From assembly GCA_000277545.1 (NCBI GenBank), contig AKXM01000024.1:1-64000 (forward strand): a DNA stretch of 64,000 bases, written 5' to 3'. Below are positions 18,276 through 27,973 of this stretch, one piece after another. Numbering within the stretch: the first letter of the stretch is position 1; the number at the start of each line of letters is the position of its first letter. The translations under genes and the position numbers were made by a program. Under the pieces are notes generated by a model. It was not told the DNA's origin and made no database searches. It saw only the letters and a list, made by a program, of their open reading frames with translations. This stretch comes from Enterobacter sp. Ag1. Lineage in GTDB: Bacteria > Pseudomonadota > Gammaproteobacteria > Enterobacterales > Enterobacteriaceae.

Positions 18276-19144
18276 TTAAAAGCGTGCCCCGTAAAACTGT
18301 GCATCGCCTCAGGCCTCTCTGGGCCTGGGGCAAACTGCTGTGGCAGCGTATCGACCAGGACAACATGACGACCCTGGCGGGTAACCTTGCCTATGTGTCA
18401 TTGCTGTCTCTGGTGCCGCTGGTGGCGGTTGTCTTTGCGCTGTTTGCCGCCTTCCCGATGTTTGCCGATATCAGCGTTCAGCTGCGCCACTTCATTTTTG
18501 CCAATTTTATGCCCGCCACTGGCGATGTAATTCAGCGCTACATCGAACAGTTTGTCGCGAACTCCAACAGAATGACGGCGGTGGGGGCCATTGGTCTGAT
18601 CGTCACCTCGCTGCTGCTGATGTATGCGGTAGATAGCGCGTTGAACACTATCTGGCGCAGTAAGCGCGCGAGGCCAAAGGTGTACTCCTTTGCCATTTAC
18701 TGGATGATCCTGACGCTCGGGCCGCTGCTGGCCGGGGCCAGCCTAGCGATAAGCTCTTACCTCCTTTCTCTACGCTGGGCCTCAGAACTCAACAGCATGC
18801 TTGATGAAGTCCTGCGTATTTTTCCTCTGCTGCTTTCCTGGCTTGCGTTCTGGCTGCTCTACAGCCTGGTGCCGACGACCAGCGTGCGGGCAAAGGACGC
18901 CATGATAGGCTCGCTGGTTGCCGCGCTGCTGTTTGAACTGGGTAAGAAGGGGTTTGCCCTCTATATCACCATGTTCCCCTCTTACCAGCTGATTTACGGC
19001 GTGCTGGCGGTGATCCCCATATTATTTGTCTGGGTCTACTGGACCTGGTGTATCGTGTTGCTGGGGGCGGAAATCACCGCTTCGTTGGGCGACTACCGTA
19101 AATTGCGACAGGCTGCAGAGCAGGAAGAACTGGAAGAACAATGA
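18272..19144 (+). CDS. yihY: YihY/BrkB family inner-membrane protein
   Basis: Polytopic membrane protein of the virulence-factor BrkB family, once thought to be RNase BN; its function is unknown. The 290-aa product has about six hydrophobic segments, including [20 protein letters not shown] near residue 39, and conserved [12 protein letters not shown] and [13 protein letters not shown] blocks. The ATG overlaps the yihX stop (ATGA), and its own stop overlaps the dtd start in the same way, so the three genes are translationally coupled. Confidence 0.94.
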   Translation: MIKSVPRKTVHRLRPLWAWGKLLWQRIDQDNMTTLAGNLAYVSLLSLVPLVAVVFALFAAFPMFADISVQLRHFIFANFMPATGDVIQRYIEQFVANSNRMTAVGAIGLIVTSLLLMYAVDSALNTIWRSKRARPKVYSFAIYWMILTLGPLLAGASLAISSYLLSLRWASELNSMLDEVLRIFPLLLSWLAFWLLYSLVPTTSVRAKDAMIGSLVAALLFELGKKGFALYITMFPSYQLIYGVLAVIPILFVWVYWTWCIVLLGAEITASLGDYRKLRQAAEQEELEEQ

Positions 19145-19578
19145 TTGCATTAATTCAGCGCGTTACCCGTGCCAGCGTCACCGTGGAGGGTGAAGTGACG
19201 GGTGAAATTGGTCCCGGACTTTTGGTGTTGCTGGGTGTCGAAAAAGAAGATAACGAACAGAAAGCCAATCGCCTGTGCGAGCGTGTATTAGGGTATCGAA
19301 TTTTCAGCGACGAGCAGGGCAAGATGAACCTGAACGTCCAGCAGGCGGGCGGTAGCCTGCTGGTGGTGTCTCAATTTACGCTGGCGGCGGACACGGAACG
19401 CGGGATGCGTCCGAGCTTCTCCGGTGGCGCAGCGCCACAGCAGGCTGAAGCCCTTTATGAATATTTTGTCGAGCGCTGCAAACAACAAGGTATCGACGCC
19501 CCAACCGGGCGTTTCGCCGCCGATATGCAGGTTTCGCTAATTAATGACGGGCCGGTGACGTTCTGGCTGCAGGTGTAA
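19141..19578 (+). CDS. dtd: D-aminoacyl-tRNA deacylase
   Basis: Homodimeric enzyme that hydrolyses D-amino acids (and glycine from mischarged tRNA-Ala) off tRNA, guarding translational fidelity. The 145-aa protein has the family length, the SQFTL motif near residue 77, GMRPSF, and the Gly-cisPro motif NDGPVTF near the C-terminus. The ATG overlaps the stop of yihY by four bases. Confidence 0.97.
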   Translation: MIALIQRVTRASVTVEGEVTGEIGPGLLVLLGVEKEDNEQKANRLCERVLGYRIFSDEQGKMNLNVQQAGGSLLVVSQFTLAADTERGMRPSFSGGAAPQQAEALYEYFVERCKQQGIDAPTGRFAADMQVSLINDGPVTFWLQV

Positions 19579-19615
19579 CCCTCGCCATCCGGCTCGCGCA
19601 ACGAGAGAACAATGT

Positions 19616-20557
19616 ATGTATCACCTTCGTGTGCCACAAACAGAAGAAGAACTAGATCGTTATTACCAGTTCCGCTGGGAAATGTTGCGCAAACCGCTGC
19701 ATCAGCCAAAAGGTTCCGAGCGCGATGCCTGGGATGCAATGGCGCATCATCAGATGGTGGTCGATGAAGAGGGCAATACCGTTGCCGTGGGCCGCCTCTA
19801 TATCAATGCCGATAACGAAGCCGCGATTCGCTTTATGGCGGTGCACCCGTCGGTTCAGGATAAAGGCTTAGGGACGCTGGTGGCGATGGCGCTGGAGTCC
19901 GTGGCGCGCCAGGAAGGCGTTAAGCGCGTGACCTGTAGCGCACGTGAAGATGCCGTTCCATTTTTTGCCAAGCTTGGCTTTGTGAATCAAGGAGAAATCA
20001 CCACCCCGCAAACCACGCCGGTACGCCACTTCCTGATGATTAAGCCGGTCGCTACGCTTGATGACATCTTGCATCGGGGCGACTGGTGCGGGCAGCTTCA
20101 ACAGGCCTGGTACGAACATATTCCGCTGAGCGAGAAAATGGGCGTGCGTATTCAGCAGTACACTGGGCAAAAATTTATCACCACGATGCCGGAAACGGGC
20201 AACCAAAACCCGCACCACACGCTCTTCGCGGGGAGTTTGTTCTCGCTGGCCACGTTAACCGGCTGGGGGCTTATCTGGCTGATGCTGCGTGAGCGGCATC
20301 TCGGCGGGACGATTATTCTGGCCGATGCCCATATCCGTTATAGCAAACCGATCACCGGAAAACCGGGGGCTACGGCTGACCTGGGGTCGCTGAGTGGCGA
20401 TCTGGACAGGCTGGCCCGGGGCCGCAAAGCTCGCGTAGCGCTTGAAGTCGAGCTTTACGGCAATGACACGCCCGGCGCGGTGTTTGAAGGCGTCTATCTG
20501 GTGCTGCCAGCTAAGCCGTTCGGCCCTCTGGAAGAGGGCGGAAACGAAGAGGAATAG
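19616..20557 (+). CDS. fabY: Bifunctional GNAT/thioesterase-fold protein FabY (YiiD)
   Basis: YiiD-type protein with an N-terminal GNAT acyltransferase domain (about 1-145; acyl-CoA loop [10 protein letters not shown] near 79-88) and a C-terminal hotdog-fold YiiD_C domain ([20 protein letters not shown] near 198-217). In E. coli it has been linked to an alternative start of fatty acid synthesis when FabH is absent. The ATG at 19616 gives 313 aa; the E. coli annotation is longer at the N-terminus, but here the upstream frame has no start codon. Only 13 nt separate its stop from that of yicH, at the breakpoint relative to E. coli. Confidence 0.92.
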   Translation: MYHLRVPQTEEELDRYYQFRWEMLRKPLHQPKGSERDAWDAMAHHQMVVDEEGNTVAVGRLYINADNEAAIRFMAVHPSVQDKGLGTLVAMALESVARQEGVKRVTCSAREDAVPFFAKLGFVNQGEITTPQTTPVRHFLMIKPVATLDDILHRGDWCGQLQQAWYEHIPLSEKMGVRIQQYTGQKFITTMPETGNQNPHHTLFAGSLFSLATLTGWGLIWLMLRERHLGGTIILADAHIRYSKPITGKPGATADLGSLSGDLDRLARGRKARVALEVELYGNDTPGAVFEGVYLVLPAKPFGPLEEGGNEEE

Positions 20558-20570
20558 GTTAGGATATAAG

Positions 20571-22253
20571 CTACGCGCCGGGCACATCTCCGTTACGCAT
20601 AGTCTGTTGAATCTGTTGCCCACTGGCGCTGGTGGCCTGCAAGGTGCCATTTACGGTGGGCTTCAGCGCAGTGCCTGCGGCCACCTGCCCGGTCGCCGAA
20701 AGCTGCAGATTTCCGTTCCCCTCGAGCGGCAGAGCAGGCCAGCCCCAGGCGTGCAACACATTCACCGGCACGCTCTGGCCCTTCAGGCTAACGCTCACCG
20801 CACGCAGAGGCGTCTGGCTTACGTTTGCCCTGGCTTCCAGTAAGCCTTCACCCGCGAACGCACTTAGCTCCGTGATCGCGATCTGGCTCTGGTTCGCCGT
20901 CAGCGACAGCGACGGGTGCCGCACGTCAACGCGGTTAAAGGTGGCCGCCGCGGCATTAAACGAGGCATTGCCGGACCAAATACCCCACTGATGATCTCGT
21001 GCCAGCTGGATATTCGTGGCAGTGCCATCCAGCCCGGTGAACTGGAATGGCCAGTCTGGGTCGATATCGATAACCAGATTACGGTTTGCCGAAAACTTTT
21101 TCACCGTAACGCTGTTCAACCAGTCAGGCAGTTTCTCCATCCACAGGGCCTTCCAGTTGGACGGGAGCGTGTATTCCAGCCCGCCTACGACCACTTCATC
21201 CATCACCGCTTGATTACCGTCGCGCAACCATTGCCCGGAAGCTCGAACCAGGCCGCCCTCCCAGCGCGAACTAAATTGCCGGAGCGTGGCACCTGCCGGG
21301 GCAAAATCGACGTTCACGATCGGATCCTGCAAATGCAGCGAACCGTTAATGAATTCGCTGGCGTTCATCGACAGCTGGCCGTCATCGCTTTGCCATCCCC
21401 CGTTCGCCAGCGACAGATTCCGCAGGCTAAGGGCAAGGTCGCTTACCGCCCACTCTTTCCCTTCCAGTCGTGCATCGGTTATTTCAAGGCGATCGATAGT
21501 TAACGAGGGAACAGATGTTACTGGCGCAAGAAAATCGGTGAGTGATTTTGCCGTTTGAAGGCGAATGTCATTGAGGCGCAGGCTGCCCACCTGCCATGAG
21601 CCGTCGGCGTTGCGGTGGGCATTACCCGTCAGCGAGCCGCGAGCAACGTCCGCCCCGATAGTGGTCAGCGTGACCTGTTCATTATCCAGCGTCCCTTGCA
21701 GCAGGACGTTGCTGGCGTTAATCCCGTTGAGCGTCAGAGAACCTGCGCTGAAAGCGATAGTGGCCTTGTTACCCAGCACTTTTCCGGCCTGCGGCAGCCA
21801 GGGGGCCACGCCGCCTTCAACGCGCTGGGCGCTGAGATTCCACTCGCTATCCGGGCTGTTAATCGCCATATCATGCAACTGCAGCTTATCTGCCTCAAGC
21901 GGGAGTGGAACCGCATTTGCGCTGAGATTTAACGTCCCTTGCTGGAGCAAAATAGTGTCGACATAGAGAGGCTGAGAAAACTGGCGCGTACTCAGGCCAA
22001 TATCCACGCTCTTCGCGACCAGAGTAGCGGGCTGGCCGGTGCGGCCAAAAGTAACGTTATGGAACACCAGATGGGTGGGCGAAGACCAGTCATGCGCCAT
22101 CTCATTGAAAGAGAGGTGGTAGCTCGTTTTTTCATTCACCCAACTGCTAATTTGGCCCGCGCCCCAGCGGGTTTGCAGCAGGATGTAAAAGGCAACCAGC
22201 GCCAGTATCACAAGGCCCAACAGGATAAGAACCAGCTTTCCGAGGAATTTCAT
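20571..22253 (-). CDS. yicH: AsmA family protein YicH
   Basis: AsmA-like inner-membrane protein with one N-terminal transmembrane helix (about residues 5-27) and a large periplasmic domain, a family now connected with lipid movement between inner and outer membranes; YicH itself is little studied. The 560-aa product (E. coli 569) keeps conserved blocks such as FGRTGQPATLVAKSVDI and NRNLVIDIDPDWPF, and the short C-terminal tail accounts for the length difference. GGAAGG precedes the ATG. It follows xanP in the same direction and converges with fabY. Confidence 0.94.
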   Translation of the reverse strand: MKFLGKLVLILLGLVILALVAFYILLQTRWGAGQISSWVNEKTSYHLSFNEMAHDWSSPTHLVFHNVTFGRTGQPATLVAKSVDIGLSTRQFSQPLYVDTILLQQGTLNLSANAVPLPLEADKLQLHDMAINSPDSEWNLSAQRVEGGVAPWLPQAGKVLGNKATIAFSAGSLTLNGINASNVLLQGTLDNEQVTLTTIGADVARGSLTGNAHRNADGSWQVGSLRLNDIRLQTAKSLTDFLAPVTSVPSLTIDRLEITDARLEGKEWAVSDLALSLRNLSLANGGWQSDDGQLSMNASEFINGSLHLQDPIVNVDFAPAGATLRQFSSRWEGGLVRASGQWLRDGNQAVMDEVVVGGLEYTLPSNWKALWMEKLPDWLNSVTVKKFSANRNLVIDIDPDWPFQFTGLDGTATNIQLARDHQWGIWSGNASFNAAAATFNRVDVRHPSLSLTANQSQIAITELSAFAGEGLLEARANVSQTPLRAVSVSLKGQSVPVNVLHAWGWPALPLEGNGNLQLSATGQVAAGTALKPTVNGTLQATSASGQQIQQTMRNGDVPGA

Positions 22254-22338
22254 TGCCTTCCACCCCTTTCAGTTTCGCTAAGGGTGTTATGCCCGATTTA
22301 CCGCTGTAGCTCAAGGAGGGGATTGTCAAAGGAGATTT

Positions 22339-22367
22339 CGCGCCGGCAAAAAATCATTGCCGGCGCG
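22339..22367 (-). terminator. Strong hairpin after xanP without T-run
   Basis: CGCGCCGGCAA and TTGCCGGCGCG form a perfect 11-bp stem with a 7-nt loop, starting 9 nt after the xanP stop. No T-run follows on either strand, so it may be an mRNA 3'-stabilising or REP-like structure rather than a true intrinsic terminator. Confidence 0.5.
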
Positions 22368-22375
22368 TAAGGGCG

Positions 22376-23767
22376 TTACTCTTTTTCTGGCGGGAAAATC
22401 AGATTAAGCACGATGGCCGTGATCCCACCGGCAGCAATGCCCGAAGAGAGTAGGGTTTTCAGCCAGTCAGGCGCGAACTGAAGGATCAATGGCTGCTGGG
22501 ATACGCCAAGGCCAACGGCGAGCGACAGGGCGATGATCATAATCGCGCGGCGGTTCAGCGGCTCGCGGGAGACGATACGCACCCCGGAAGCGGCAATGGT
22601 GCCGAACATCACAATCGTTGCGCCGCCGAGAACAGGTTCAGGAATATGCTGTACAAAGCCGCTTACTGCCGGGAACAGGCCCAGCACGATCAGCATCAGG
22701 GCGACAACAAAGCCCACATAGCGGCTGGCAACGCCGGTCAATTGAATAACCCCGTTGTTCTGGCCAAAGCAGGAATTCGGAAAGGTATTGAACACGGCAG
22801 AAACGCAGGAATTCAGACCATTAGCCAGTACGCCGCCCTTCAGGCGTTTCATGTACAGCGGGCCGGAAACGGGCTGTTCGGAGACGTCGGAGGTGGCGGT
22901 GATGTCGCCGATGGTTTCCAGCGAGGTCACCATAAACACCAGCATCAGCGGGATCAGCAGGCTCCAGTCGATGCCAAGTCCGTAATACAGCGGCGTAGGA
23001 ACCATGATGAGGTCGGTGTTCGCGGCCTGAGTCGTGGCTGGCAGCATGTCCAGAGCCCAGGCGAGCAGATAGCCCACGGCCATCGCGATGACCAGGGACG
23101 CTACGCGCAGGTACGGATTACGCTGGCGGTTCAGCAGGATAATAACCAGCAGAACTGCGCCTGCCAGCAGCAGATTTTTCGGTGCGCCAAACGTGTGATC
23201 GGCCATGGCGCCATAGCCACCGCCGATAGAGGTCAGCCCAACCTGAATCAGGGACAGACCGATAATCATGACCACCACGCCGGAAACCAGAGGAGTGATG
23301 ATACGACGAGCAAGATGCAGCACGCGTGAAATCAGCATTTCCGTGCAGCTGGCAAGCATCAGCGTGCCAAAGAGTGCCGCCATCATCGTTGGCACGTCCG
23401 CACCGCCATTTTTCAGCGCCATGCCGCCCATAATCAGCGGAGAGACAAAGTTAAAGCTGGTGCCCTGAATCGACAGCAAACCTGAACCTACTGGCCCCCA
23501 GGCTTTGATCTGAATAATCGAAGCCACGCCAGAGGCAAACAAAGACATGCTGATAATGTGCTGTGTGTCCGATGCCGGTAACCCCAACGCCTGGCAAATT
23601 AACAATGCCGGTGTAATCACAGCCACAAACATCGCCAGCAGGTGTTGGCAGGCGGCAAAAAGGGTTTGTGGCAGCGGCGGGCGGTCTTCAAGGCGATAAA
23701 TTAGTTCGCTCGGGCGAGTCTGCGCAACCGGTTGCGCATTATCTGACTCTACGGCATTCACGGACAT
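22376..23767 (-). CDS. xanP: Xanthine:H+ symporter XanP (NCS2 family)
   Basis: High-affinity proton-coupled xanthine importer of the inner membrane. The 463-aa protein, equal in length to E. coli XanP, has the multi-helix NCS2 layout, the conserved [16 protein letters not shown] opening helix, and the family signature [18 protein letters not shown] prefer the ATG at 23767 (MSVNAVES) over one five codons upstream on homology; neither has a strong ribosome-binding site. Divergent from gltS, with a PurR-like operator in the shared region. Confidence 0.95.
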   Translation of the reverse strand: MSVNAVESDNAQPVAQTRPSELIYRLEDRPPLPQTLFAACQHLLAMFVAVITPALLICQALGLPASDTQHIISMSLFASGVASIIQIKAWGPVGSGLLSIQGTSFNFVSPLIMGGMALKNGGADVPTMMAALFGTLMLASCTEMLISRVLHLARRIITPLVSGVVVMIIGLSLIQVGLTSIGGGYGAMADHTFGAPKNLLLAGAVLLVIILLNRQRNPYLRVASLVIAMAVGYLLAWALDMLPATTQAANTDLIMVPTPLYYGLGIDWSLLIPLMLVFMVTSLETIGDITATSDVSEQPVSGPLYMKRLKGGVLANGLNSCVSAVFNTFPNSCFGQNNGVIQLTGVASRYVGFVVALMLIVLGLFPAVSGFVQHIPEPVLGGATIVMFGTIAASGVRIVSREPLNRRAIMIIALSLAVGLGVSQQPLILQFAPDWLKTLLSSGIAAGGITAIVLNLIFPPEKE

Positions 23768-23820
23768 CAGTGACGATCTCATGGCTGGAAAAGCGCTGAT
23801 TTTAACGGACTGAACGGCAA

Positions 23821-23836
23821 AAGCAAACGATTGCTA
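23821..23836. promoter_or_regulatory. Candidate PurR operator upstream of xanP
   Basis: AAGCAAACGATTGCTA agrees with 12 of 16 positions of the PurR consensus ACGCAAACGTTTGCGT, including the central CAAACG-TTG core, and lies 54 bp upstream of the xanP start. Purine repression of a xanthine importer would make sense; the link is inferred. Confidence 0.5.
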
Positions 23837-23995
23837 GCCTGATGGGATAAGAGCGAAATGTCATAAATTGAGCATTAGTTATAACGACGGCGCATTTTTT
23901 GGTTAAAATGCGCCGGCTGATTTCATCCATGAAGGAAATAACAGCGAAGGATAATTAAGCGCGAATGATGGATGCGCAATAAAAGGAGTCCTGCA

Positions 23996-25198
23996 ATGTT
24001 TCATCTTGATACCCTTTCTACCCTGGTGGCCGCCACGTTAGTGCTGCTTCTGGGGCGTAAAATGGTCCACTCGGTCCCTTTTCTCAAAAAATACACTATT
24101 CCTGAACCCGTGGCCGGTGGGCTGCTGGTGGCGATAGCCCTGCTTGTCCTGAAAAAGAGCATGGGCTGGGAAATTGAGTTTGATATGAGCTTCAAAGATC
24201 CTTTGATGCTCGCTTTCTTCGCCACAATCGGCCTGAATGCGAATATCGCCAGTTTGCGCAAAGGCGGGAAAGTGGTGGGGATTTTCCTGTTTATCGTCGT
24301 TGGGCTACTGGTCATGCAGAACGCCATTGGCATCGGTATGGCCAGCATGTTGGGGCTCGATCCGCTGATGGGGCTGCTGGCAGGTTCGATAACGTTGTCC
24401 GGCGGGCACGGTACCGGTGCAGCCTGGGGCAAACTCTTTACCGAACGCTATGGTTTCCAGAATGCGACGGAAGTCGCTATGGCCTGTGCGACTTTTGGCC
24501 TGGTGCTGGGCGGTTTAATTGGTGGCCCGGTTGCCCGCTACCTGGTTAAACATTCGTCTACGCCGAATGGTGCGCCTGAAGATAACGAGATCCCCGGCGC
24601 GTTTGAAAAGCCAGATGTCGGGCGGGTCATTACCTCTTTGGTGATGATTGAAACCATCGCCCTGATTGCTATCTGCCTGACGGTAGGGCGTGTCGTTGCG
24701 GGGTTATTGCAGGGCACACCTTTCGAGCTGCCGACGTTTGTCTGCGTGCTGTTTATTGGCGTGATTCTCAGTAATTTGCTCGCGGCCGTGGGTTTCTATC
24801 GTGTCTTCGAACGGGCGGTTTCCGTACTGGGCAACGTCAGCCTTTCGCTGTTCCTGGCGATGGCGTTAATGAGCCTTAAACTTTGGGAACTGGCCTCTCT
24901 GGCGTTACCGATGCTGGCTATTCTGGCTGTACAAACGTTGTTTATGGCGCTGTACGCTATCTTTGTTACCTGGCGTTTGATGGGCAAAAACTACGATGCG
25001 GCGGTGCTGGCCGCCGGTCACTGTGGTTTTGGCATGGGCGCCACACCGACGGCGATTGCTAATATGCAGGCGATTACCGAGCGATTTGGTCCGTCGCATA
25101 TGGCATTTTTGGTGGTGCCGATGGTGGGGGCGTTCTTTATCGACATCGTGAATGCGGTGGTGATCAAGCTGTTCCTGATGCTACCGCTGTTTGCTTAA
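23996..25198 (+). CDS. gltS: Sodium/glutamate symporter GltS
   Basis: Sodium-coupled glutamate importer of the ESS family in the inner membrane. The 400-aa protein has two homologous halves of about five helices, each with a re-entrant glycine-rich loop: SGGHGTGAAWG near residue 136 and GHCGFGMGATPTA near 340. I use the ATG at 23996 (MFHLDTLSTLV) preceded by AAAAGGAG. It converges with recG, and the two coding regions overlap by four bases at their stops. Confidence 0.96.
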   Translation: MFHLDTLSTLVAATLVLLLGRKMVHSVPFLKKYTIPEPVAGGLLVAIALLVLKKSMGWEIEFDMSFKDPLMLAFFATIGLNANIASLRKGGKVVGIFLFIVVGLLVMQNAIGIGMASMLGLDPLMGLLAGSITLSGGHGTGAAWGKLFTERYGFQNATEVAMACATFGLVLGGLIGGPVARYLVKHSSTPNGAPEDNEIPGAFEKPDVGRVITSLVMIETIALIAICLTVGRVVAGLLQGTPFELPTFVCVLFIGVILSNLLAAVGFYRVFERAVSVLGNVSLSLFLAMALMSLKLWELASLALPMLAILAVQTLFMALYAIFVTWRLMGKNYDAAVLAAGHCGFGMGATPTAIANMQAITERFGPSHMAFLVVPMVGAFFIDIVNAVVIKLFLMLPLFA

Positions 25199-27276
25199 GC
25201 GTTGGAGTAACGCTCGGTTTCCGGCATCCAGCGTTCGATCAGCGCCTTAGCCTGTTCAGGATAGCGTTCGTGGATGTGGCGCGCCAGGCGCTGAACCTGC
25301 GGGATCATTCCCTGGTCCCGCAGCAGATCGGCCACTTTGAATTCTGCGTTACCCGTCTGGCGAGTTCCTAGCAGCTCGCCAGGCCCGCGGATCTCCAGGT
25401 CTTTTTGCGCGATCACAAAACCATCATTACTGTCTCTCAGCACCTGCAGGCGAAGCTGTGCCGTTTTGGATAGCGGGGATTTATACAGCAGCACGCAGTG
25501 AGAGGCCACGGCGCCACGGCCAACACGGCCGCGGAGCTGGTGGAGTTGCGCAAGCCCTAAACGCTCAGGGTTTTCGATGATCATCAGGCTGGCGTTGGGC
25601 ACATCCACGCCGACTTCAATCACCGTGGTGGCGACCAGAAGATGCAGTTCGCCCTGCTTGAAGGCCTGCATTACCGCCTGTTTTTCCTGTGGCTTCATGC
25701 GCCCGTGTACCAGACCAACGCTAAGCTCCGGGAGGGCGGTTTTTAGCTCTTCCCAGGTCACTTCCGCAGCCTGGGCTTCCAGCAGTTCAGACTCTTCAAT
25801 CAGCGTACAAACCCAGTATGCCTGACGTTTTTCGTCGCGGCAGGCGTTGCGTACTCGCTCAATTATCTCGCTGCGGCGGGTGTCCGCTATTGCCACGGTA
25901 GTGACTGGCGTTCGTCCCGGCGGCAATTCATCGATGACTGAGGTATCGAGGTCAGCATAGGCAGTCATCGCCAGCGTGCGTGGAATCGGCGTTGCGGTCA
26001 TGATCAGCTGATGAGGATGGAAGCCCTGAATCTGACCTTTTTCCCACAGCGCCAGGCGTTGATGCACGCCAAAACGGTGCTGCTCATCAATGATAACCAG
26101 CGCCAGCCCGGCAAACTGAACCTGCTCCTGGAAAATAGCGTGAGTGCCAACCACCATCGAAACCTGGCCGCTGGCAATGGCTTCCTGTTGCGCAATCCGG
26201 GCTTTGCCTTTTTGCTTCCCAGCCAGCCAGCCTACCTCGATACCTAATGGTTCAAACCACTGACGGAAGTTATTGGCGTGTTGCTCAGCCAGCAACTCGG
26301 TGGGGGCCATCAGGCCAACCTGCTTACCGTGTGCGATAGCACGAAGGGCTGCCAGGGCGGCAACCAGCGTTTTACCGGAACCTACGTCGCCCTGCACCAG
26401 ACGCATCATAGGTACGTCCAGCGCCATATCTCGTTCTATTTCTGCGACGACTCGTTCCTGAGCCCCGGTAGGCTTAAAGGGCAGGGCAGCAAGTAACTGG
26501 TTTTTTAGTGCGTCGTGATTAACCAGCGGTAGCGCATGGTAGCGCTGTGCCCCGGCTCGTAGCGCCAGCATACTCAGATTATGGGCAAGTAGCTCTTCGA
26601 GGATTAATCTCTGCTGAGCCGGGTGTTTACCGGTTTCCAGATTGGCCAGTATCATGTCCGGCGGCGGCCTGTGCAAGGTGCGTAATGCCTCCGGCAGGCT
26701 CATCATGCCCTGACTCAGTTCGGCGGGCAGAAGTTCGGTAATTGCGCAGGTATCCAGCAGCTCGAGTGCCTGAACGGTCAACTTACGTAGCGTAGCCTGG
26801 CGGATTCCCTCGGTCGTCGGGTAAACCGGCGTGAGCGTTTCCTGCAGATCCGGCGTACTGAGGTCGCCCTGAATGCGGTATTCAGGGTGGAACATCTCGG
26901 CACCGTATTTGCCACGTTTGGCTTCACCGTAGGCGAGCACGCGCTTGCCGGCAGAAAGGCTGTTTTTCATCGCGGCGTTGAAATTGAAAAAACGCATCGT
27001 GAGAATGCCGGTGCCGTCGCTAATCTGGCAGGTCATCATCCGGCGTCCGCCGAAGGTGATATTGCTGTTCAGCACTTCGCCTTCCACCGTGGCGTACAGG
27101 CCCGGCTGAAGGTCGTTAATGGGGTAAAGATGGGTACGGTCTTCGTAGCGAAGCGGCAGGTGCAGCAGCAGATCCTGGATGGTATGCAGGCCTATTTTGG
27201 CCAGCTTTCCGCTCTGGCTGGCGCCTACTCCGGCAAGCGTGCTTAGCGGTATGGCATCCAGCAGGCGGCCTTTCAT
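25195..27276 (-). CDS. recG: ATP-dependent DNA helicase RecG
   Basis: RecG remodels stalled replication forks and branch-migrates Holliday junctions and R-loops. The 693-aa protein equals the E. coli length: an N-terminal OB-fold wedge domain (about 60-150), Walker A GDVGSGKT near 294, DEQH box (VIIDEQHRFG), SAT-like TATPIPRT, and C-terminal helicase motifs VATTVIEVGVDVPNAS and QLRGRVGRG. Last gene of gmk-rpoZ-spoT-trmH-recG, beginning 3 nt after trmH. Confidence 0.98.
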   Translation of the reverse strand: MKGRLLDAIPLSTLAGVGASQSGKLAKIGLHTIQDLLLHLPLRYEDRTHLYPINDLQPGLYATVEGEVLNSNITFGGRRMMTCQISDGTGILTMRFFNFNAAMKNSLSAGKRVLAYGEAKRGKYGAEMFHPEYRIQGDLSTPDLQETLTPVYPTTEGIRQATLRKLTVQALELLDTCAITELLPAELSQGMMSLPEALRTLHRPPPDMILANLETGKHPAQQRLILEELLAHNLSMLALRAGAQRYHALPLVNHDALKNQLLAALPFKPTGAQERVVAEIERDMALDVPMMRLVQGDVGSGKTLVAALAALRAIAHGKQVGLMAPTELLAEQHANNFRQWFEPLGIEVGWLAGKQKGKARIAQQEAIASGQVSMVVGTHAIFQEQVQFAGLALVIIDEQHRFGVHQRLALWEKGQIQGFHPHQLIMTATPIPRTLAMTAYADLDTSVIDELPPGRTPVTTVAIADTRRSEIIERVRNACRDEKRQAYWVCTLIEESELLEAQAAEVTWEELKTALPELSVGLVHGRMKPQEKQAVMQAFKQGELHLLVATTVIEVGVDVPNASLMIIENPERLGLAQLHQLRGRVGRGAVASHCVLLYKSPLSKTAQLRLQVLRDSNDGFVIAQKDLEIRGPGELLGTRQTGNAEFKVADLLRDQGMIPQVQRLARHIHERYPEQAKALIERWMPETERYSNA

Positions 27277-27279
27277 GGC

Positions 27280-27969
27280 TTATTTCGCCGACTGCATCGT
27301 GGCCCACCATGCGGCATCAGCTTCTATCTCACCCTGCTGATTCACATGTGGGTACGGTAAGCCTTTCCGGCGGGAAACGTTCGCCAGCACAGGATAGCCA
27401 CCTTCAAACAGCAGTCTCTGCTGCTCTGCTTCCGGTAACGTACTGTTTTCACGCTGATACATGCCTGCGTTTTGGCGCTGGCGCTGGGCTTCGTACAAAA
27501 TCAGCGCCGAGGCGACGGACACGTTCAGGGATTGCACCATACCGATCATAGGAATAATGATGTCCTGATCGGCAAGCGCGAGCGCCTCTTCGGTAATGCC
27601 GGTTTTTTCCTGACCCATCAGAATGCAGGTGGGGCGAGTGTAATCTATCTCACGGAAGTCGACGGCTTTATCGGAAAGATGAGTCGCCAGAATTTGCATG
27701 CCGCCGCTTTTGAGCTGCCGGACGGCTTCGCCGATAGTTTTGTGTGTTTTGACTTGAACCCAGGAATTACTTCCTGCGGCGGAAGACGCCATGGTGCGCA
27801 TACGGCTTCCTGGCCAAACGGCGTGCACTTCATGCACGCCTACGGCGTCGGCGGTACGGATGATGGCGGAGACGTTATGGGGCTTGTGCACCTGCTCCAT
27901 ACAAACGGTCAGGTCCGGCTGGCGTCTGGCGAGCATCTCGCAAATACGCGCATAACGTTGAGGATTCAT
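27280..27969 (-). CDS. trmH: tRNA (guanosine-18-2'-O)-methyltransferase TrmH (SpoU)
   Basis: SPOUT-class enzyme that uses SAM to methylate the ribose of G18 in the D-loop of tRNA. The 229-aa product matches the E. coli length and has the family motifs KPHNVSAIIRTADAVGV near residue 26, MGQEKTGI near 117 and IPMIGMVQSLNVSVASA near 137, which form the knotted SAM site. It lies between spoT (4 nt upstream) and recG (3 nt downstream). Confidence 0.97.
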   Translation of the reverse strand: MNPQRYARICEMLARRQPDLTVCMEQVHKPHNVSAIIRTADAVGVHEVHAVWPGSRMRTMASSAAGSNSWVQVKTHKTIGEAVRQLKSGGMQILATHLSDKAVDFREIDYTRPTCILMGQEKTGITEEALALADQDIIIPMIGMVQSLNVSVASALILYEAQRQRQNAGMYQRENSTLPEAEQQRLLFEGGYPVLANVSRRKGLPYPHVNQQGEIEADAAWWATMQSAK

Positions 27970-27973
27970 AACT

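Noticed and set aside
22339-22367. REP/BIME repeat element downstream of xanP
   Set aside because: The hairpin is GC-rich and palindromic but lacks the REP consensus and I find no second copy in the window.
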